Assembly (NCBI GenBank): GCA_011316305.1
Contig: SAUG01000057.1
Location: forward strand, 248,001-312,000
DNA from: Rusavskia elegans
Lineage: Eukaryota > Ascomycota > Lecanoromycetes > Teloschistales > Teloschistaceae
Direction: 5' to 3'
DNA length: 64,000 bases
This document shows, one piece after another, positions 1 to 12,864 of the stretch. A program made the position numbers and the translations under genes. How positions within the stretch are numbered: the stretch's first letter is position 1; each line of letters starts with the position of its first letter. Under the pieces are notes generated by a model, which worked only from the letters and a program-made list of their open reading frames with translations, did not search any database and was not told where the DNA came from.

Positions 1-23
1 TCCTCGCTAGGAGAATCATTCCT

Positions 24-53
24 CCCTATCGACGATTGGTCGTTTCGATAGGG
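24..53. repeat. Inverted repeat able to form a hairpin
   Basis: The arms CCCTATCG (24-31) and CGATAGGG (46-53) are perfect complements. Inside them ACGA (32-35) pairs with TCGT (40-43) around a TTGG loop, leaving TT (44-45) as a bulge. This gives a 12-bp stem. It lies in DNA with no recognisable gene and no function is assigned. Confidence 0.6.
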
Positions 54-1031
54 TGTAAGCAGTAGACCTTTGGCCACGTCGGAATACGTGAGTTTCCTTT
101 TTGACGTCTCAAGCCCATCCAAAGAGGTTAGGAAAGGCATAGTGAAAGATGTTCGATGACGGCTCGCTTAAGTAGAAATTGCTGTGAGCGGCTAGCACTT
201 GATGCTTGAAGGATGCTTTGCGTACTTCCTGAATTAAGGATGTTTGCTGGATTTATTTGGTCGTGGAAAATCGGATTGCCTACGCTGATGCTATGATTGC
301 GCGAAATTGGAGTGAAAGCTATCGCTGTGGCTAACCGTTGGGTTTGCATAGTGAGGAGTGGAAGGAGCGGCTGACGGATGTTGAGTTTGTACAGAGTCCG
401 AAATTGTAAATTGAAAGGGCCGTTAGCTTTGATCAGAAATGCGTGCCAAGGTCTGATTGCTCCGTTGCTCCGTTTTGTTTGCGAACGACGGCATCGATAA
501 CGGCGGTCTGAGCTGTTGCGAAAAGCTTTCGATACCAACAGTCTGGGCGGATCGTTCTCTACGACAAACCTAATTCGCCGTATTAACAGACAGTTGTGAC
601 AATGGGTGTATAACAGTGAGTACCTCGATGTGGGATATCGTTCCAAAGACAGAGACTCAGCCACTTTTATGTAGTCGTATTTCTGATAGAGGAATATAGG
701 ATAGTACTAGGCCCTATGCGGCTTGTTAAGTATTCGCTGTATAGCCTACATTACCACATTCAGTACTTGTCTTTCCGGCCCAAATTATCTCTATAAGGTT
801 CGCGACGCATGTGACGGATAATACGTTCGGAGAACCGGTGGGCATCCAGTCACTCCCAAACGAGGCCTTTGAGGTTCTTGAGAGCACATCGTTCCCATCA
901 GGCTCATCAGGAAGGAAGTTGGCATTCTTCGAGCTCTAGCACTCAGATCTCGAATGTGATAGCGAATGCAGATGAGAATACGTATACATACGAAAGCAAG
1001 GCCAGCAGCTACCGCTGGGGGTTAGCTTGGA
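54..1031. other. Intergenic, no gene recognised
   Basis: This is the 3' flank of smc1. There is an open stretch of 178 codons on the minus strand (128-664), but it resembles no family I know and its composition looks like chance. A gene entering from the left cannot be excluded because the window starts here. Confidence 0.5.
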
Positions 1032-4000
1032 TCATCCATACTCCCGACCAAGACATACCTTAGCCATTTGTTCTTGCAGAAGAGTCCTTCTCGTCCGCTC
1101 CGTTCCGTACAACATCACCGAATTACCCTGAACGAAATGAAATGAGATAGATAATGTGTCATCATCTGAAGTCTGGGTCCCAAACTTGGTCTTTTGCCCG
1201 CCTATTGATATTTCCGCAGCTATACCTCGATTAGTTCCATGAGCCCAGCGAAGAGAGAGGAAAAGACTCACATCAAGCGTTAGTGCTTTGCTGGTGTTGG
1301 CCGCTTGGTCACGGTAGATTCCCACCAGTGCCTCACTGTTCTGGAACAGCCCTGTCTTTAAGCTGATGACGATGAATTGCATACCAGGAGCAGCATGGTC
1401 ACGGATATAGTTGGCAATCTTGGCCACGTTCGCATTATCCAGCGCGGCATCGACCTCGTCCAGAACGAAGAAAGGGGAGGGCTGGTAGCTGTGCACAGCG
1501 AACAGGAGGGCCAGCGCCGCCATCGTCTTTTCTCCTCCTGAAAGATGCTCCATGTCCCGGAAGCGCTTGAGCGGTGGCATTGCGTGGTATTTGATGCCGT
1601 CGAGGTATGGTTCGTCCGAATCCTCCATGTCCAGGTAGCTAATCACCCGTTAGCCTTCAGCCTGCTACCACTCGCTCATCCATGACTTACGCTTGCCCTC
1701 CCATTGGCAGGTTGGGATCCTTCGTGAGATCTTTGTATATGGGCCCGATCTGTTCCGATATGTGGGAGAAGGCTTTGTTGAAGAGCTCAAACCTCCTCTC
1801 CTTTACTTTGCCAAACGAGTCTTTGGCCTTTGCGGCCCGCTTCCGAGCGTCTTCGTAGTCCTTGTCGGTCGTTGCGAGCCGACCTTTGGCGGTCTGAACG
1901 CGTTCCATGGCCCTCATATTGGGTGCCATATGATCCAATTCACCGTTTAATGCCTTGATTCGATTTTTCAACTCGTCCTCCGTCCTGGCATCATCTCCCT
2001 GGCGCCATGGTCAACATATCGTTCCGCTTGGAGAGGATAGAAAACTTACCACTTCCTTCAGGTCATCATCAAGATCTTCAAAATCAATCTCTATGCCATA
2101 GTCCTGGATGTTGGAGCGTTGATTTGAGTTCGAGTCCTCGTCTTCATCTAGATCCATGGCATCCGGATCTGTGTGTAACACCTCATCGATCGGAAGCTGA
2201 TCGAGAGGTTTTGATTGCTCGGTCAGCGGTAGATCGATATCTTCGAGTTTGCACCTCTTCAGCAGCCCGTATCGGCCAGAGGCGCTGATCTGTCGCTCCG
2301 ACTCCAGCCTGGAGATGGCTTTCAGGGTGCTCTCAACGGTCTTGCTCCGCTTTTGGACTTCGCGACGCTGTTCGTTAACCTTCTCAGCTTTCTCGGTGTG
2401 CCGGGCCTTTTGCTTCTCGAGCTGTTCAGCTAGTTGATCGAGTTCTGCCGCAAGGGTATCGAGCTCATCCTGTGTACTTGCTTGCTCAGCTTCCAGCTCG
2501 TTGATCAGGGCTTTATCCTGGTTGATCTGATCTTCCAATCGTTTGATTCGATTTTGGGTCTCTTGGAATTGCTGCTCCTCATATTTAATCCTGCTTTGTA
2601 AGCGACTTTTCTGTGTGCTGAACTCTAGATTCTTCTGAGCGGTTTCCTGCTGCAAGGAACCTTGTTGAGCTTCGTAGAGCCGTATGTTTTCGTAGCCTAG
2701 TCGCTGGCAGAATTCGGCAAACACCTCATCTTGGACTTCACTGACCGCAGCCTGCAGCTCTTCGAGATGACTCTTCGATCCCTCGAGCTCCCGAAGCTTT
2801 TCTTGATACTTTGGCCTTGCCGCTCGCAGTTGCTCTTGAATATGAGCTAACTCCTTTTTCTTGCTTATTTGGTTCCGTTCGTGCGCTTTCAACTCTTCTT
2901 TCGCGTACAAAAATTTCTGCTCAAGGCCGGCCAACTCACCCTGTAATGTCTCTTCCTCTGTAGCACCTCGACGAGGCTGGGGAAGTGAGGATAATTCGGC
3001 GATCAGCTTGTCTTTGAGCTTGCGGAGGTTTTCAACCTCTGCATCTTCCCACCTTCTGGTGTCCTGTTTGCCACCTTGACCACCAGTCATGTTGCCACCC
3101 TTGTGAATAATTGACCCATCCAATGTCACTGCTTTGACATCATTTCGTTTCTCCCAGCAAACATGCTTGGCTATATTCAAGTCATCGCAGATAACCGCAT
3201 TGCCACATACATAGGCCACAGCGCGTTCCAAGGAGCTGTCATAATTGATCGTGTCGATGGCCATACGCGTTCCTCGAGTGCCTTTTAGATTCGAATTGGA
3301 TGCCGTCCATTGAATCGTGTCCAGGGGTATGAATGTGGCCTGACCTCGGCGTTGGTATCGGAGATACTCAATACATTCGATAGCTGTCTTCTCGTTGTCC
3401 ACGATGACGGCATCGAAATTTCGACCAAAAACTGTACTGACGGCCGTCCCATAACGCTTTTCAATCGGCTTGCAAAGCTCACTGACGCGGCCTCTGACGC
3501 CCGGGAAGTGGCTCTTCATGTCGGAGACCGTAGTCCTCAAGCGAATATCTTTTTCGTTTTGCTTTTTGCCGTCTTCAGCTTCGAGAAGTTTCGTCAAGAC
3601 CTCCTGCAGTTGTTCATCCTTCTCCGTCCTAATTTGGGCCAGGCGTAGTCTTTCCGATGTCTGCTCATTGTACGCCTTTTTCTTGCTAGTGATGTCTCGG
3701 CTGGCCTCCTTGATTTGTGAATTGACGGCAGATCTTCGCTCGTTGATATCACCAAGCTCCTTTTCGAGCTTTTGCGACTGCCAGTCTGCCGAGTCAACCT
3801 TACTCTTCAAACTGTTGACCGTCTCTTCGTCAGCTTTCTGCTGATGCGAAAGGTTGTCGACCTTGGTCTGATCCGCGGCGGTCCGCTTGTTCACCTCAAC
3901 TTTGAGGCTGTTGTACTGCTGGATGTCTGCATCACTTAGTTCTCGACCTTCTCGCTCAACCAGTTGTTTCTGCTCTTTCTCCCATTGGGCCTGAGCTTTT

Positions 4001-5254
4001 TCCACCACCTTCAATTCTTTCGTTGACTGTTTGATACTAGCTGTGTAACTGTCCCGCTCCTTCGAGATCTCAGCGACACGCTTTTCGCATTTAGCGACGC
4101 TTTTGCGACTGATATCAATCTTCTCGGCGATAGGAACTAGGCCATTTTCTTTGGCTTCAACTTCTTTTCCCTTGTTCTTGATGTGCTTTTCGGCTTTCGC
4201 AACCTCCTTGCCAACCTTGGTCTGCTCCTTTTTTGCTTCATCAAGATTATGTTCATACTTCTCAATGCTGCGGCGGTGCTCCTTGAGTTCTTCCTGGTGT
4301 CTCTCTATTTCGGCCTCGGAATCTTCTATTACTCGCTGGAACTGATGTAGTTTCCACAGTATATGAGTGACGATCGCTTGGTCCCGTTCGTCGGCTTTTT
4401 TCGAGTAAGTCTCCGCCTCTCGCTTCTGTTCCTCGTATTGTTTCAGTTCAGAATTGATCCCACGTCGCCTGTGAAGGCTGTAGGTCTGGTTTTCCAAAGC
4501 TTCATCTTGAGCCTCCTTGAGCCGCTCGTATTCGGCTTTGTATTCTAGGCTTCCCGAGATTTGTTCTATAAGTCGAGTAAGATCCTTCGGAGACTGGGAC
4601 GCGATCGCCTCGACATCGCCTTGAAATACCAGGAAATTACGCGCCTTGATCAGAATATTTTCAGCTTCCAGAACTTCGTTGTACTGTTGGGCTGTCACTA
4701 CGCGATCATTGATCCTGTATTCGCTGACACCTTGATTCGTGATTGTGCGCTTCCAGAATTGCTCGTCGCCAGCATCGTCTTCGTACACTGCTGTCACCCA
4801 GGCACTCTTTGGATCATGTCGCTCTTGGGTGCCTCTTCGAGTAGACTCATCCTCTGATGCCTCGTCTCCATTCGCATGACCATTGACTCCAGCGTTGGTT
4901 GCTGAACCGTCTCCATTGATTGTAGATGTACGTAAGACACGGCCCCGATAGACTAGGTCGCGGAGATGCGCGGACCGCAAGTGAGATGATTTTATTCCTA
5001 AGACGAAAGAGATGGCATCCATCCTGGGATTGGTGAGTTCATACTCCAAGGCCGGTGTCTGATAGGACGTGACTTACGAATTTGACTTGCCTGAGCCATT
5101 CGGACCAATGACAGAAGTGAAGTAGGAATCCCCAATCTGCAAAACATGATGTCCTTTGTAGGACTTGAAGTCTGTCCCTCGTCAGAGACGCGATCTCTCT
5201 AGGTAAAACAGTGGTGGACTTACTGTAGACCTCCAAACGCACGAGTTTCCCCAT
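1032..5254 (-). CDS. smc1: SMC1, cohesin ATPase subunit
   Basis: Structural maintenance of chromosomes 1, the cohesin subunit that holds sister chromatids together in the nucleus. The first coding exon gives MGKLVRLEVY. A second exon, about 5170-5085, carries the Walker A motif GPNGSGKS. The long exon from about 5035 to 2050 opens with MDAISFVLGIKSSHLRS and carries coiled coil, the hinge (PGVRGRVSELCKPIEKRYG) and the returning coiled coil. Two short-intron-separated exons follow (1971-1687 and 1646-about 1275) with the signature motif LSGGEK and Walker B FFVLDEVDAALD. An intron begins with GTGAGT after ALTLD, and a last tiny exon near 1058-1032 would end in VCLGREYG; that last exon is my least certain join. 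The length of about 1,240 residues fits SMC1. It is transcribed divergently from gpc1. Confidence 0.96.
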
Positions 5255-5595
5255 ATTGGCGTCCAATGCAAGAGGATTATATAAGTCTGGGAAGGACTGT
5301 CGACTTCAATCGCAGCAAATGATTGATAATCGCGTGAAGTGGGTTACGCGAAGAGCATCAGCCACAGTGCGGAACATATATGGCGGAACGCGTCTGGTGA
5401 TCGACTGCTAGGATGTCTACCTTGTCTACCTTAACGAACACTTGATGTGGTGACTGCTTTGTGCCTCCTCCATAGCCTTTCTTTGCGCAAGAAGATTGAC
5501 TGCTAAATGCCGTACACTACTCTGGTTGGAGCTTTTTTGGTCTCTATGGGATTTCATCCCCAGAAGTCCCCCATGCAATAAGCTTCTCCAGCACA
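5255..5595. promoter_or_regulatory. Shared divergent promoter, smc1 / gpc1
   Basis: About 340 bp separate the start codons of smc1 (minus) and gpc1 (plus), so both promoters and 5' UTRs must lie here. I see no TATA box or named factor site that I would assert. Confidence 0.55.
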
Positions 5596-7206
5596 ATGTC
5601 AGATTCAAAAGACGTACCCAAGTCGAGATCAGAGCCAATGCTCCAAGGCGAGCTTCTCTCCACCGATCTCGCTCGGACCGCCACCAACGGCTCTGGTACC
5701 TCTTCAGCGAACAGCAGCTCACCCCCTTCAGGCTTCAAAACGCCAACGCTGTCCTCTTCTCCCCCGAGTCCAGGCTCTCTATCTCGCAACCCATCCTTTG
5801 CCGACAGCAGTAGTTACCAGGAGGACTGGGAAAGCATCCCTCCCCTGAATCGCCTCACGGTCTTTGATCTGCTTGATAACATCACTTTACCCCAACAGCT
5901 AGAAAGATGGCAGAACCGACTGCAAGCTCAAACAGACAAGGTCAGAAAGCATCGTGAGAAGCTCAGAGCGTCCGGTGTCAATGCAAAAGATCGGGTGGTT
6001 GAGGAATGGCGAAGAAGATTACCGCCCCCTGACGAGCAACTCGATAAATACAGGAAGCGGATGCGAGATTCCGTCGACCGTCTGGGCACTCGATGGAATG
6101 ATACCAAAGTTGTTTCTGCTAGGGAGAAGCTGTCATTCATCGCCGGGGTACTGAACATCTTTATCAGTGGTTACTTGATAGGAGCTCGACCCGACCTGTT
6201 TTTCTACTGGTTCACCGTTCAGCTGTGCTATTTCATGCCCATCCGGTACTATACCTACCACAAACGGGGCTATCACTATTTCCTTGCTGATCTCTGCTAC
6301 TTCGTCAATCTTCTCTTGCTCCTCACTGTCTGGGTCGCTCCACAGTCCAAACGCCTTTTCATCAGCACATATTGCCTGGCCTACGGAAATAACGCTATAG
6401 CCATTGCTATGTGGAGGAATTCAATGGTTTTCCACTCGTTGGACAAAGTCACCAGGTACGGCTCTCATGTTACACTCTGCCTGAGTTTTGTCACTGATTG
6501 ATGTAGTCTCTTCATTCATATCATGCCACCCGTAACTCTACACTGTCTCGTCCACCTTACAAGTGCCACATTCCAGAAGGAGCGCTTCCCCGCAATTTAC
6601 GCGATCAAGTATAGCCCACCGGACAGCAAGGAGCACTATTCGCTCTGGTCGATGATGGTATGGGCTACGGTACCCTACGCCGTTTGGCAGCTGTCGTACC
6701 ATTTTTTGATCACCGTAAGGCGGCGAGAAAAGATCGCGGCAGGACGGCCGACCAGCTTTACATGGCTTCGCAAATCATACGCCAAGACGTGGATTGGACG
6801 GCTTGTACTCTCGTTGCCTGAGACACTGCATGAGCCTGCTTTTATGCTGGTACAGTATGCTTACGCGATCGCCACTATGATCCCCTGTCCCCTGTGGTTC
6901 TGGTATCGATGGCTCAGCGCAACCTTCCTGCTGGCTGTTTTTAGTTGGAGCATCTACAATGGAGCCACGTACTACATCGACGTATTTGGTACTCGATTTC
7001 AGAAAGAACTAGAACAATTGAAAAAGGAAGTATCTCAGTGGCAACCCAGTCCCGAAAGCAACACCAGCGCAGAGGTTGCACTGGCAACGCCTGAGATCCA
7101 GACCGACAAAGAAGCAAAGGGAACCACGGAGCTCAAGCGGAGCTCAAGCATTGACTATATTCCCATGCTCGAATCGAAGGAAGGCGACACTCGCCAACGG
7201 AAATGA
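5596..7206 (+). CDS. gpc1: Glycerophosphocholine acyltransferase Gpc1
   Basis: Gpc1 acylates glycerophosphocholine to lysophosphatidylcholine in phosphatidylcholine remodelling and is a multi-pass membrane protein of the ER/endomembranes. Exons are 5596-6455 and 6507-7206, with a 51-nt intron (GTACGG...TGTAG) that splits DKVT/SLFIHI, giving 519 residues. The first 80 or so residues are Ser/Pro-rich and probably disordered. A short coiled segment follows, then the family core (formerly DUF2838): SGYLIGARPDLFFYWF, then MPIRYYTYHKRGYHYF. There are about eight hydrophobic segments. The tail (from about residue 460) is charged. The start was chosen as the first ATG after the divergent promoter. 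Family assignment rests on the conserved core; activity is inferred. Confidence 0.88.
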
Positions 7207-7587
7207 GGTTGCGACTGCTGCGGACACCAGCAGATTCGATTTTTGGATTAGCGATGGGGTTTGTGGTGCACCAATGCTCTATGTACCTAATTGAATGGTC
7301 ATGTTTTCCTGATGCAGCCGTGATTTTGAAAGGGGACCTGAGTGCTCGATGTTACAATTGCCCCTTTCTGATCAGTCTTATATGCGTACAACCTCGGCCC
7401 TTGCCAATCGACGCTAGTGAGCTTCACGACCTTTAAGTCATCGATCTCTGCAGCCCATGTCTTCCATTTGACTGTCTATCAACCTACCCCAAGGGACTGT
7501 TGACCTCCTACCCTGATGGAAGTGGGCTCAGCTACGAGGGCATGCTGGCGATAAATCACACGATGTGAGAAATCAGGCCGGTCTACT
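7207..7587. other. Intergenic, nothing recognised
   Basis: 3' flank of gpc1 and promoter of the downstream phosphoesterase, in the same orientation. No coding or repeat signal seen. Confidence 0.5.
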
Positions 7588-9298
7588 ATGACTCGAAGAA
7601 TTGTGAGAAAGCTTCGAGAATCTGGCTGTACTGTCCTCTAATCTCTCCAAGGTCCGCACCAGTATCCAACTCGGTGCTCTCACCTGTATAGTCTTTTTTC
7701 TGCTCTTTATTCTCGACAACCGCTTCCGCGTGCTACCAGACGCCATTCACAATGCCCTCCCAGCGCATACTCCCGGCCTTGTCATCACAGACATCACCCT
7801 CGCAACCTGTTCAAGCCTCAACCTCCTCTCGAGCTGCAAACTCGATGCGCAGAAATGGCACCGCGTTGAGAAAGACCTCTACTTGAACAAAGGCTGGCTC
7901 AATCATGCCTACATACACATCGAGCGGAAGAAGGAATCCGAGCTTGTGGAGACAGACCGCGTGATTCTGGATGTCAAAGTCGGTCGACTGGATCCTGTCA
8001 CTTCGGAGAAAAACCAAGGCGCTGAGAGGTGGGAATCCCGGTCTGGAGGCTTATGGCTCAAGCGCACATCGAAACGGCATGCGTCAGACTCCGTCAAAGC
8101 CATCACGGCCGTGGACGTGCTCTTCGGCGCCGATGCGGTTGAAGCACGGCCGGGCTGGGAGATTCTGGACCAACCGATCCTACTGTCGAATCCAGGGGAT
8201 AACCAAGAAGCCCGATTGACGGTCCGCCGCGGCCCCCATGTTCCGATTGAAAGGCCGACAGTGAGAGTCAACAAGGACGGGAAGTTCAAGATCATGCAGG
8301 TTGCGGACCTGCATCTCTCGACCGGGCTAGGTGAATGCAGAGATGCGGAACCTGCAGGTCACAACGGGGGCAAGTGTGACGCAGACGTTCGTACTCTTGA
8401 ATTCTTGGGTTCGGTGCTAGACAGCGAAAAGCCGGATCTCGTCGTCCTTTCGGGTGACCAGGTCAACGGAGAAACAGCTCCGGACGCCCAATCGGCCGTC
8501 TTCAAGTTTGCCGAAATGTTCATCAAGCGCAGCATCCCTTTCGCGACCATCTTTGGCAACCATGACGACGAAGGATCTCTTGGTCGTCTAGCCCTGATGC
8601 AGCTCACACAATCTCTCCCTTGGTCGCTTTCCTTACCTGGTCCTTCCTCTGTTGAAGGCGTGGGGAACTACTACGTCGAGGTCCTCTCTCGCAGCAAATC
8701 CACTTCCCATTCCGCATTGACCCTCTACTTCCTCGACACCCATGGCTACAGCCCCGATGAACGCCAATTCCGTGGCTACGACTGGATCAAGAAGTCGCAA
8801 ATCGACTGGTTCAAATCCACAGCGCAGAATCTCAAGAACAGCCCCGCTCACCAGGGATATCACCATATCCGCATGAACATGGCCTTCATCCACATTCCGC
8901 TACCAGAATATAGGAACCAAGACGATATCGTCCAAGGCAGCGGTACATTCGCCGAACCACCCACGGCACCTGGTTTCAACAGCGGCTTCAAGCAGGCTTT
9001 GGTCGAGGAGAATGTGTTGGCGGTAAGCTGTGGCCACGATCACGTCAATGATTACTGCGCCTTATCGAAGGACCCAAAACCGGACTTGTGGATGTGCTAT
9101 GCCGGCGGATCGGGCTTCGGCGGATATGGTGGATATTCGCATGTCATCAAAGGAGGCTATCATCGTCGGGTAAGGATATTCGAGTTCGATATGGATGATG
9201 CGAGTATCAAGACTTGGAAACGGCTGGAGTATGGGGAGAGGGATAAGAGGATCGACGAGATGATCATTGCTCAAGGGGGAAGTGTAGTGGCCCCTTGA
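7588..9298 (+). CDS. dcr2: Dcr2-type membrane-anchored metallophosphoesterase
   Basis: A calcineurin-like phosphoesterase of the yeast Dcr2 / plant PAP29 type. Exon 1 is five codons (ATGACTCGAAGAATT, 7588-7602). A 49-nt intron (GTGAGA...CCAAG) joins it in frame to 7652, giving MTRRI-VRTSIQLG. This creates an N-terminal signal anchor (GALTCIVFFLLFIL) that would be missed without the tiny exon. The metal-binding motifs appear in order: MQVADLHLS, VLSGDQVNG, FGNHDDE, FIHIPLPEY and SCGHDHVND. The protein is 553 residues. In yeast, Dcr2 is linked to cell-cycle entry and to Ire1 dephosphorylation; whether that holds here is inference. It converges on vps5. Confidence 0.88.
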
Positions 9299-9780
9299 TG
9301 AACGACACTGTATCAGAAAGCTCTTTTACCGTTGGTGTTTGGCGAATTGAGCGGTCCAGGGGCACGATATCGAGGGCGCGGATTTTGCGAACACATGTGG
9401 ACATCATGAGCAGTGCATGAGCCTAGGTTATTGTAAGGATATCCCTTCCTGAATGAATTTTCTCGGCCCAGCAAGCTGCGACCAAGACATTCAGCGAAAC
9501 TCAATAATCAGCTACTGATTAATTACACTGAAGCCTACCTTACAGATTTACTATCGAAAAACAGTTGCACAGCTGGACGTTACTGTCAAGCCGAAGACAA
9601 AGGATGCACCACGACTGAAAGCTTAGAATACTAGCCGCGTGTTCGCCTGAATTAGAGGCGACGGTCAGAGTCATCTGGGGCCGTTCAAGCATCTTGAGAG
9701 GAACGGAGGCCTCATCTGCTCCAAGCCAGCGCAAGTAGGCGATCACTCGATACACTATTGTTACTTCGCCGATCCAGGGA
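9299..9780. other. Convergent intergenic region
   Basis: Holds the 3' ends of the phosphoesterase (plus) and vps5 (minus). Short open frames here look like chance and I see no RNA gene or repeat. Confidence 0.5.
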
Positions 9781-11721
9781 TTAATCTTCTTGCTCTGCTG
9801 TCATTGTTGCCGCTGCTTCCTGAGCATTACCCTCGCTTGATTCCAATGTTGGGTCATCTCTTGCTTTTGCAGGAGCAGCGCTAATAGCGGGTGGCCTGAA
9901 GAACGGCTCTCCATCTTCATCGGCATCTAATTGCATGAGGAATGTTTCCCAGAGTTCGATCAACTGGAAGGTAAGTTAGGCCTGGAACCTTGCAAAGCTA
10001 TTTCCACAGAGCAAGGGTGAAACAGGGATCGACTCACCTCTTTCTGTGCTTCAATAGCTCCTTCTAAGAAAGTCTCTACACCGCTCTTGAAATCCTCCAC
10101 CTTTTCCTTCTCGAATCTTTCAAGTTCGTTCCGCATCAGGCGACCCATGTCTTCAAACAACAACCGTGCCTGATGACATCGGCGCTCTCCGTCACCTACA
10201 TCCGCTTGCAGCTGATTGAGGCGATCTTGCTGCGTCTTACCTGAACGCAATGTCTTATCTTGGGTTGCTTTGCGTTTGGACAGCTCCGCTTCGGCGCTGT
10301 GCCAGGAGTGAAATGACTTTTGACGCTGGGCAAAGGCGGTCTTGATTGACCCTATCAAGCGAATATACTCATCCACTGTGATGCCAAGCGTGAGCACGTC
10401 CTGTTGTGCTTGCCGCTCGTATAGCTCACGGATGCGCAACTGAAGATCCGAGAGGCCTTCCAGTGGCGTCGATAGAGAAACAGACAGTTCAACAGTTGAG
10501 AGAGCGTGCAGGGAGGCGGAAAGTTCACCGGCGGCATCCGCCAGTGCTTTCCGCTGCTGAACGACCGTGTCGATAGCTTTCAAGAGGGCCTTCAATTGAT
10601 TCTCGAGAGCATCGAGATAGTTTTTGCGGTCGTGGAACCAATCGTCGTGCTCAATGAATTTTCCCCCACCTCCACCGCCGAATCCCATGGAGCTGAACAT
10701 GCCCTTGTTTTCGCCCAGCCCCAATTCTTTGTGCTCTCGATGTTTGACGTCGACATTAAATGCATCGCTCTCCAAGAAGATTTTGAGATCTCCGTCGTGT
10801 TGTAGTATGGGATGTGCAGCGGCCTTATTGAGCATCCTTTCCAGCGCCGACCGCCTTGACTCAACAAAGTTGCTGTCAAACCTTCCTACAGCCTGCTTCT
10901 CCGGGGGTGGTGGGACCACGACACCTGGATTGTTATTATGTAGTGAAGTGTAAAGCCACAAGAAATCTCGATAGCGTCGACTGACTGTGAACTCGGGTTG
11001 CTTGTATGCTTTCGAAGAAGTCTTAGTCACGACCTGGTAGACTATGTGGCTACTAGTGAGGTCGCCAACTTTATGCGGATCTCCCACGGTGATATCAAAG
11101 CTTGGCCTTGCAGCTTGTTCTATACTGACACTCGGTTGCGTTTGCCTTCTTGAATTCTCGATACCTCCAGGAGACGGCTGGGAATACCTTGTTCTTGACT
11201 TTATGGATCTGTCATCATCACCCAAATCCACTGATTCCATCATGCTTCTGCTCATTGCCGACGACGGCGTTGAAGGTGCTTGTCGGACATTTCGTATGGC
11301 GAGTGACTGCTCTTTGGAAGGTGGTATCGGTGGTTCTTCAGTTTCTGGCTGATTTGGCGCATTGTCACCCAGAGGACCAAGCGGACCCAAAGAATCGTCG
11401 ACGGCTTCCAGACGGGTTGCTTGGGCTCCAAGTCGCCGGGGAGTTCTTGGACCTCTGCCCGATGGGGAGCGCGGAGACGAGACTGAGGCAAGTTTGGGAT
11501 CTTGGGCTGCTTTGGGTGCGGAGTCTGCTCAAGACCTCTCTATCAGTGCCTACATCTGTTCTGTAACGCCCGATGCGTACCTGGAGCCTCGGAATCTACG
11601 GACTTGGCAAGGTTCGCGTTGGAGCTCGATCGTGAAGGGACATCTGACGGCCTGGTCAGACACTCGTCAACTTATTCTTGGTATTCAACAGACCTCCCCA
11701 AGGAGAGTCCTCCGCATCCAT
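9781..11721 (-). CDS. vps5: Vps5, SNX-BAR subunit of retromer
   Basis: Sorting nexin that, with Vps17, bends endosomal membranes for retromer-dependent return to the Golgi. The start at 11721 gives MDAEDSPWG, matching the acidic 'DSPWG' opening of fungal Vps5. A Ser-rich disordered region follows (LAKSVDSEAPG, LASVSSPRSPSGRGP), interrupted by an intron at about 11580-11532. The PX domain holds SRRYRDFLWLYTSL and PPPPEKQAVGRF; a glycine run (SSMGFGGGGGGKF) links it to the Vps5-type BAR domain (long helices, GITVDEYIRLIGSIK). The last intron (GTGAGT...TTCCAG, 10037-9964) joins AQKE to LIELWETFL, and the tail ends in an acidic stretch. The junction just after MDAEDSPWG is not resolved in frame. 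Confidence 0.9.
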
Positions 11722-12864
11722 AGTCGCGAACCGAGATACTTTGCAAGATTACTTGCCGGCTGCTATGCTATAATCTTGATCATTGGCAGATCTACTAGTA
11801 GATCTGCCGCGCTTAACCTTTTCAGGTTAGAGGAATAGGGCTAGCCCTCGGCTGGGCATTAGGCCTACTTTCTTCTTCGTGCACATAGATCTCAATGATC
11901 ATCATCATCATCAATATTATTATTATGCCCACAGTACTGTGCACTCGCTTCAGTATACGTATTAATTGCTCAGTCCCGAAACGCTCAATGTTGTCTGTGC
12001 TCCCTCCTACCTTACCTCGCTCGACATCCAGAGAGTTCTATCGAGGCAAACATGGATGATACTTGGCTAAATCCTGGATTTAAAGGCTACCAACTGCTCT
12101 GGGGAATCACACATCTAACAACAAGCCCTATAGCCTCTATATCTCTCTCAAGTACATGTTCGAGGTGAGGATGAGGTGACTTCTACTACCGTTACACTCC
12201 TAACAGTCACGCTTGGCGCAAGAGTGTGCAGAAATCTGGAGCGTGGACGATCGATAGTATGTTTGGTTAAAGCCTGGTCTCTCCATGTTTAGCATTATAT
12301 ATGGTTTACTACTTGTTGTTTCAAAACTACAAGCGAGTCACCAATGGATGCTAAAATCGCAAGCCTCTTGTCTTCATAGAATGACTGTGAATGAACATGA
12401 CAAATGTTGCAATCGCGGCTCCCGAAAATCCCCTAGTGAACACGGACCGGCTGGAACCAGTAATGATACCCTAAATCCAGAGGTCTTGCAACATCCACCT
12501 GTCTTATCTGTTGAGTTGCATGCGATTGGCCCATCGCCGCTAGCTGCGTCGATGAGTTCTCGCATAAAGTAGCATGGACGTGGAGATCCTTGAAACCTTC
12601 GCTCTTGCTGGGTCGGCGATCATCACGGGAAGTGGTGTCTTGAAGGGAGCCATAATCCTTTCGCTGATTTTCCTTCGAGCCACCAACCGAGAATGCTAGC
12701 GGTGTCGCTACCAATGGTAAGTCTCCGGCAATGGATTTACAACATCGTCTGTGTACCGATGATTGATTCACGAACCTCGACGAGTATCTTCAGGCCAGTC
12801 GCTTAAAGCCGCAGGAATCCCAGTTCCATCGGACGCTTCATTCTCCGAGAATCGGATATCGTAA
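11722..12864. other. Intergenic region with microsatellite
   Basis: Apart from the palindrome, this region holds a short compound microsatellite of ATC then ATT units (11895-11926). It includes the vps5 promoter and the 3' flank of med11. An open minus-strand frame at 12433-12771 has no recognisable features and is not called. Confidence 0.5.
11785..11808. repeat. 24-bp perfect palindrome in the vps5 promoter
   Basis: The half GGCAGATCTACT (11785-11796) is followed directly by its exact reverse complement AGTAGATCTGCC (11797-11808), with no spacer. It sits 64 bp upstream of the vps5 start codon. A second small inverted repeat (TAACCT / AGGTTA) follows at 11814-11829. It could be a dimer-binding site or a cruciform; no factor is assigned. 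Confidence 0.8.

Noticed and set aside
128..664. 178-codon open frame on the minus strand
   Set aside because: No domain, odd composition and no recognisable conserved stretch; most likely a chance frame in normal-GC DNA.
12433..12771. 112-codon minus-strand frame between vps5 and med11
   Set aside because: No start context, no domain and several equally long overlapping frames on the other strand.
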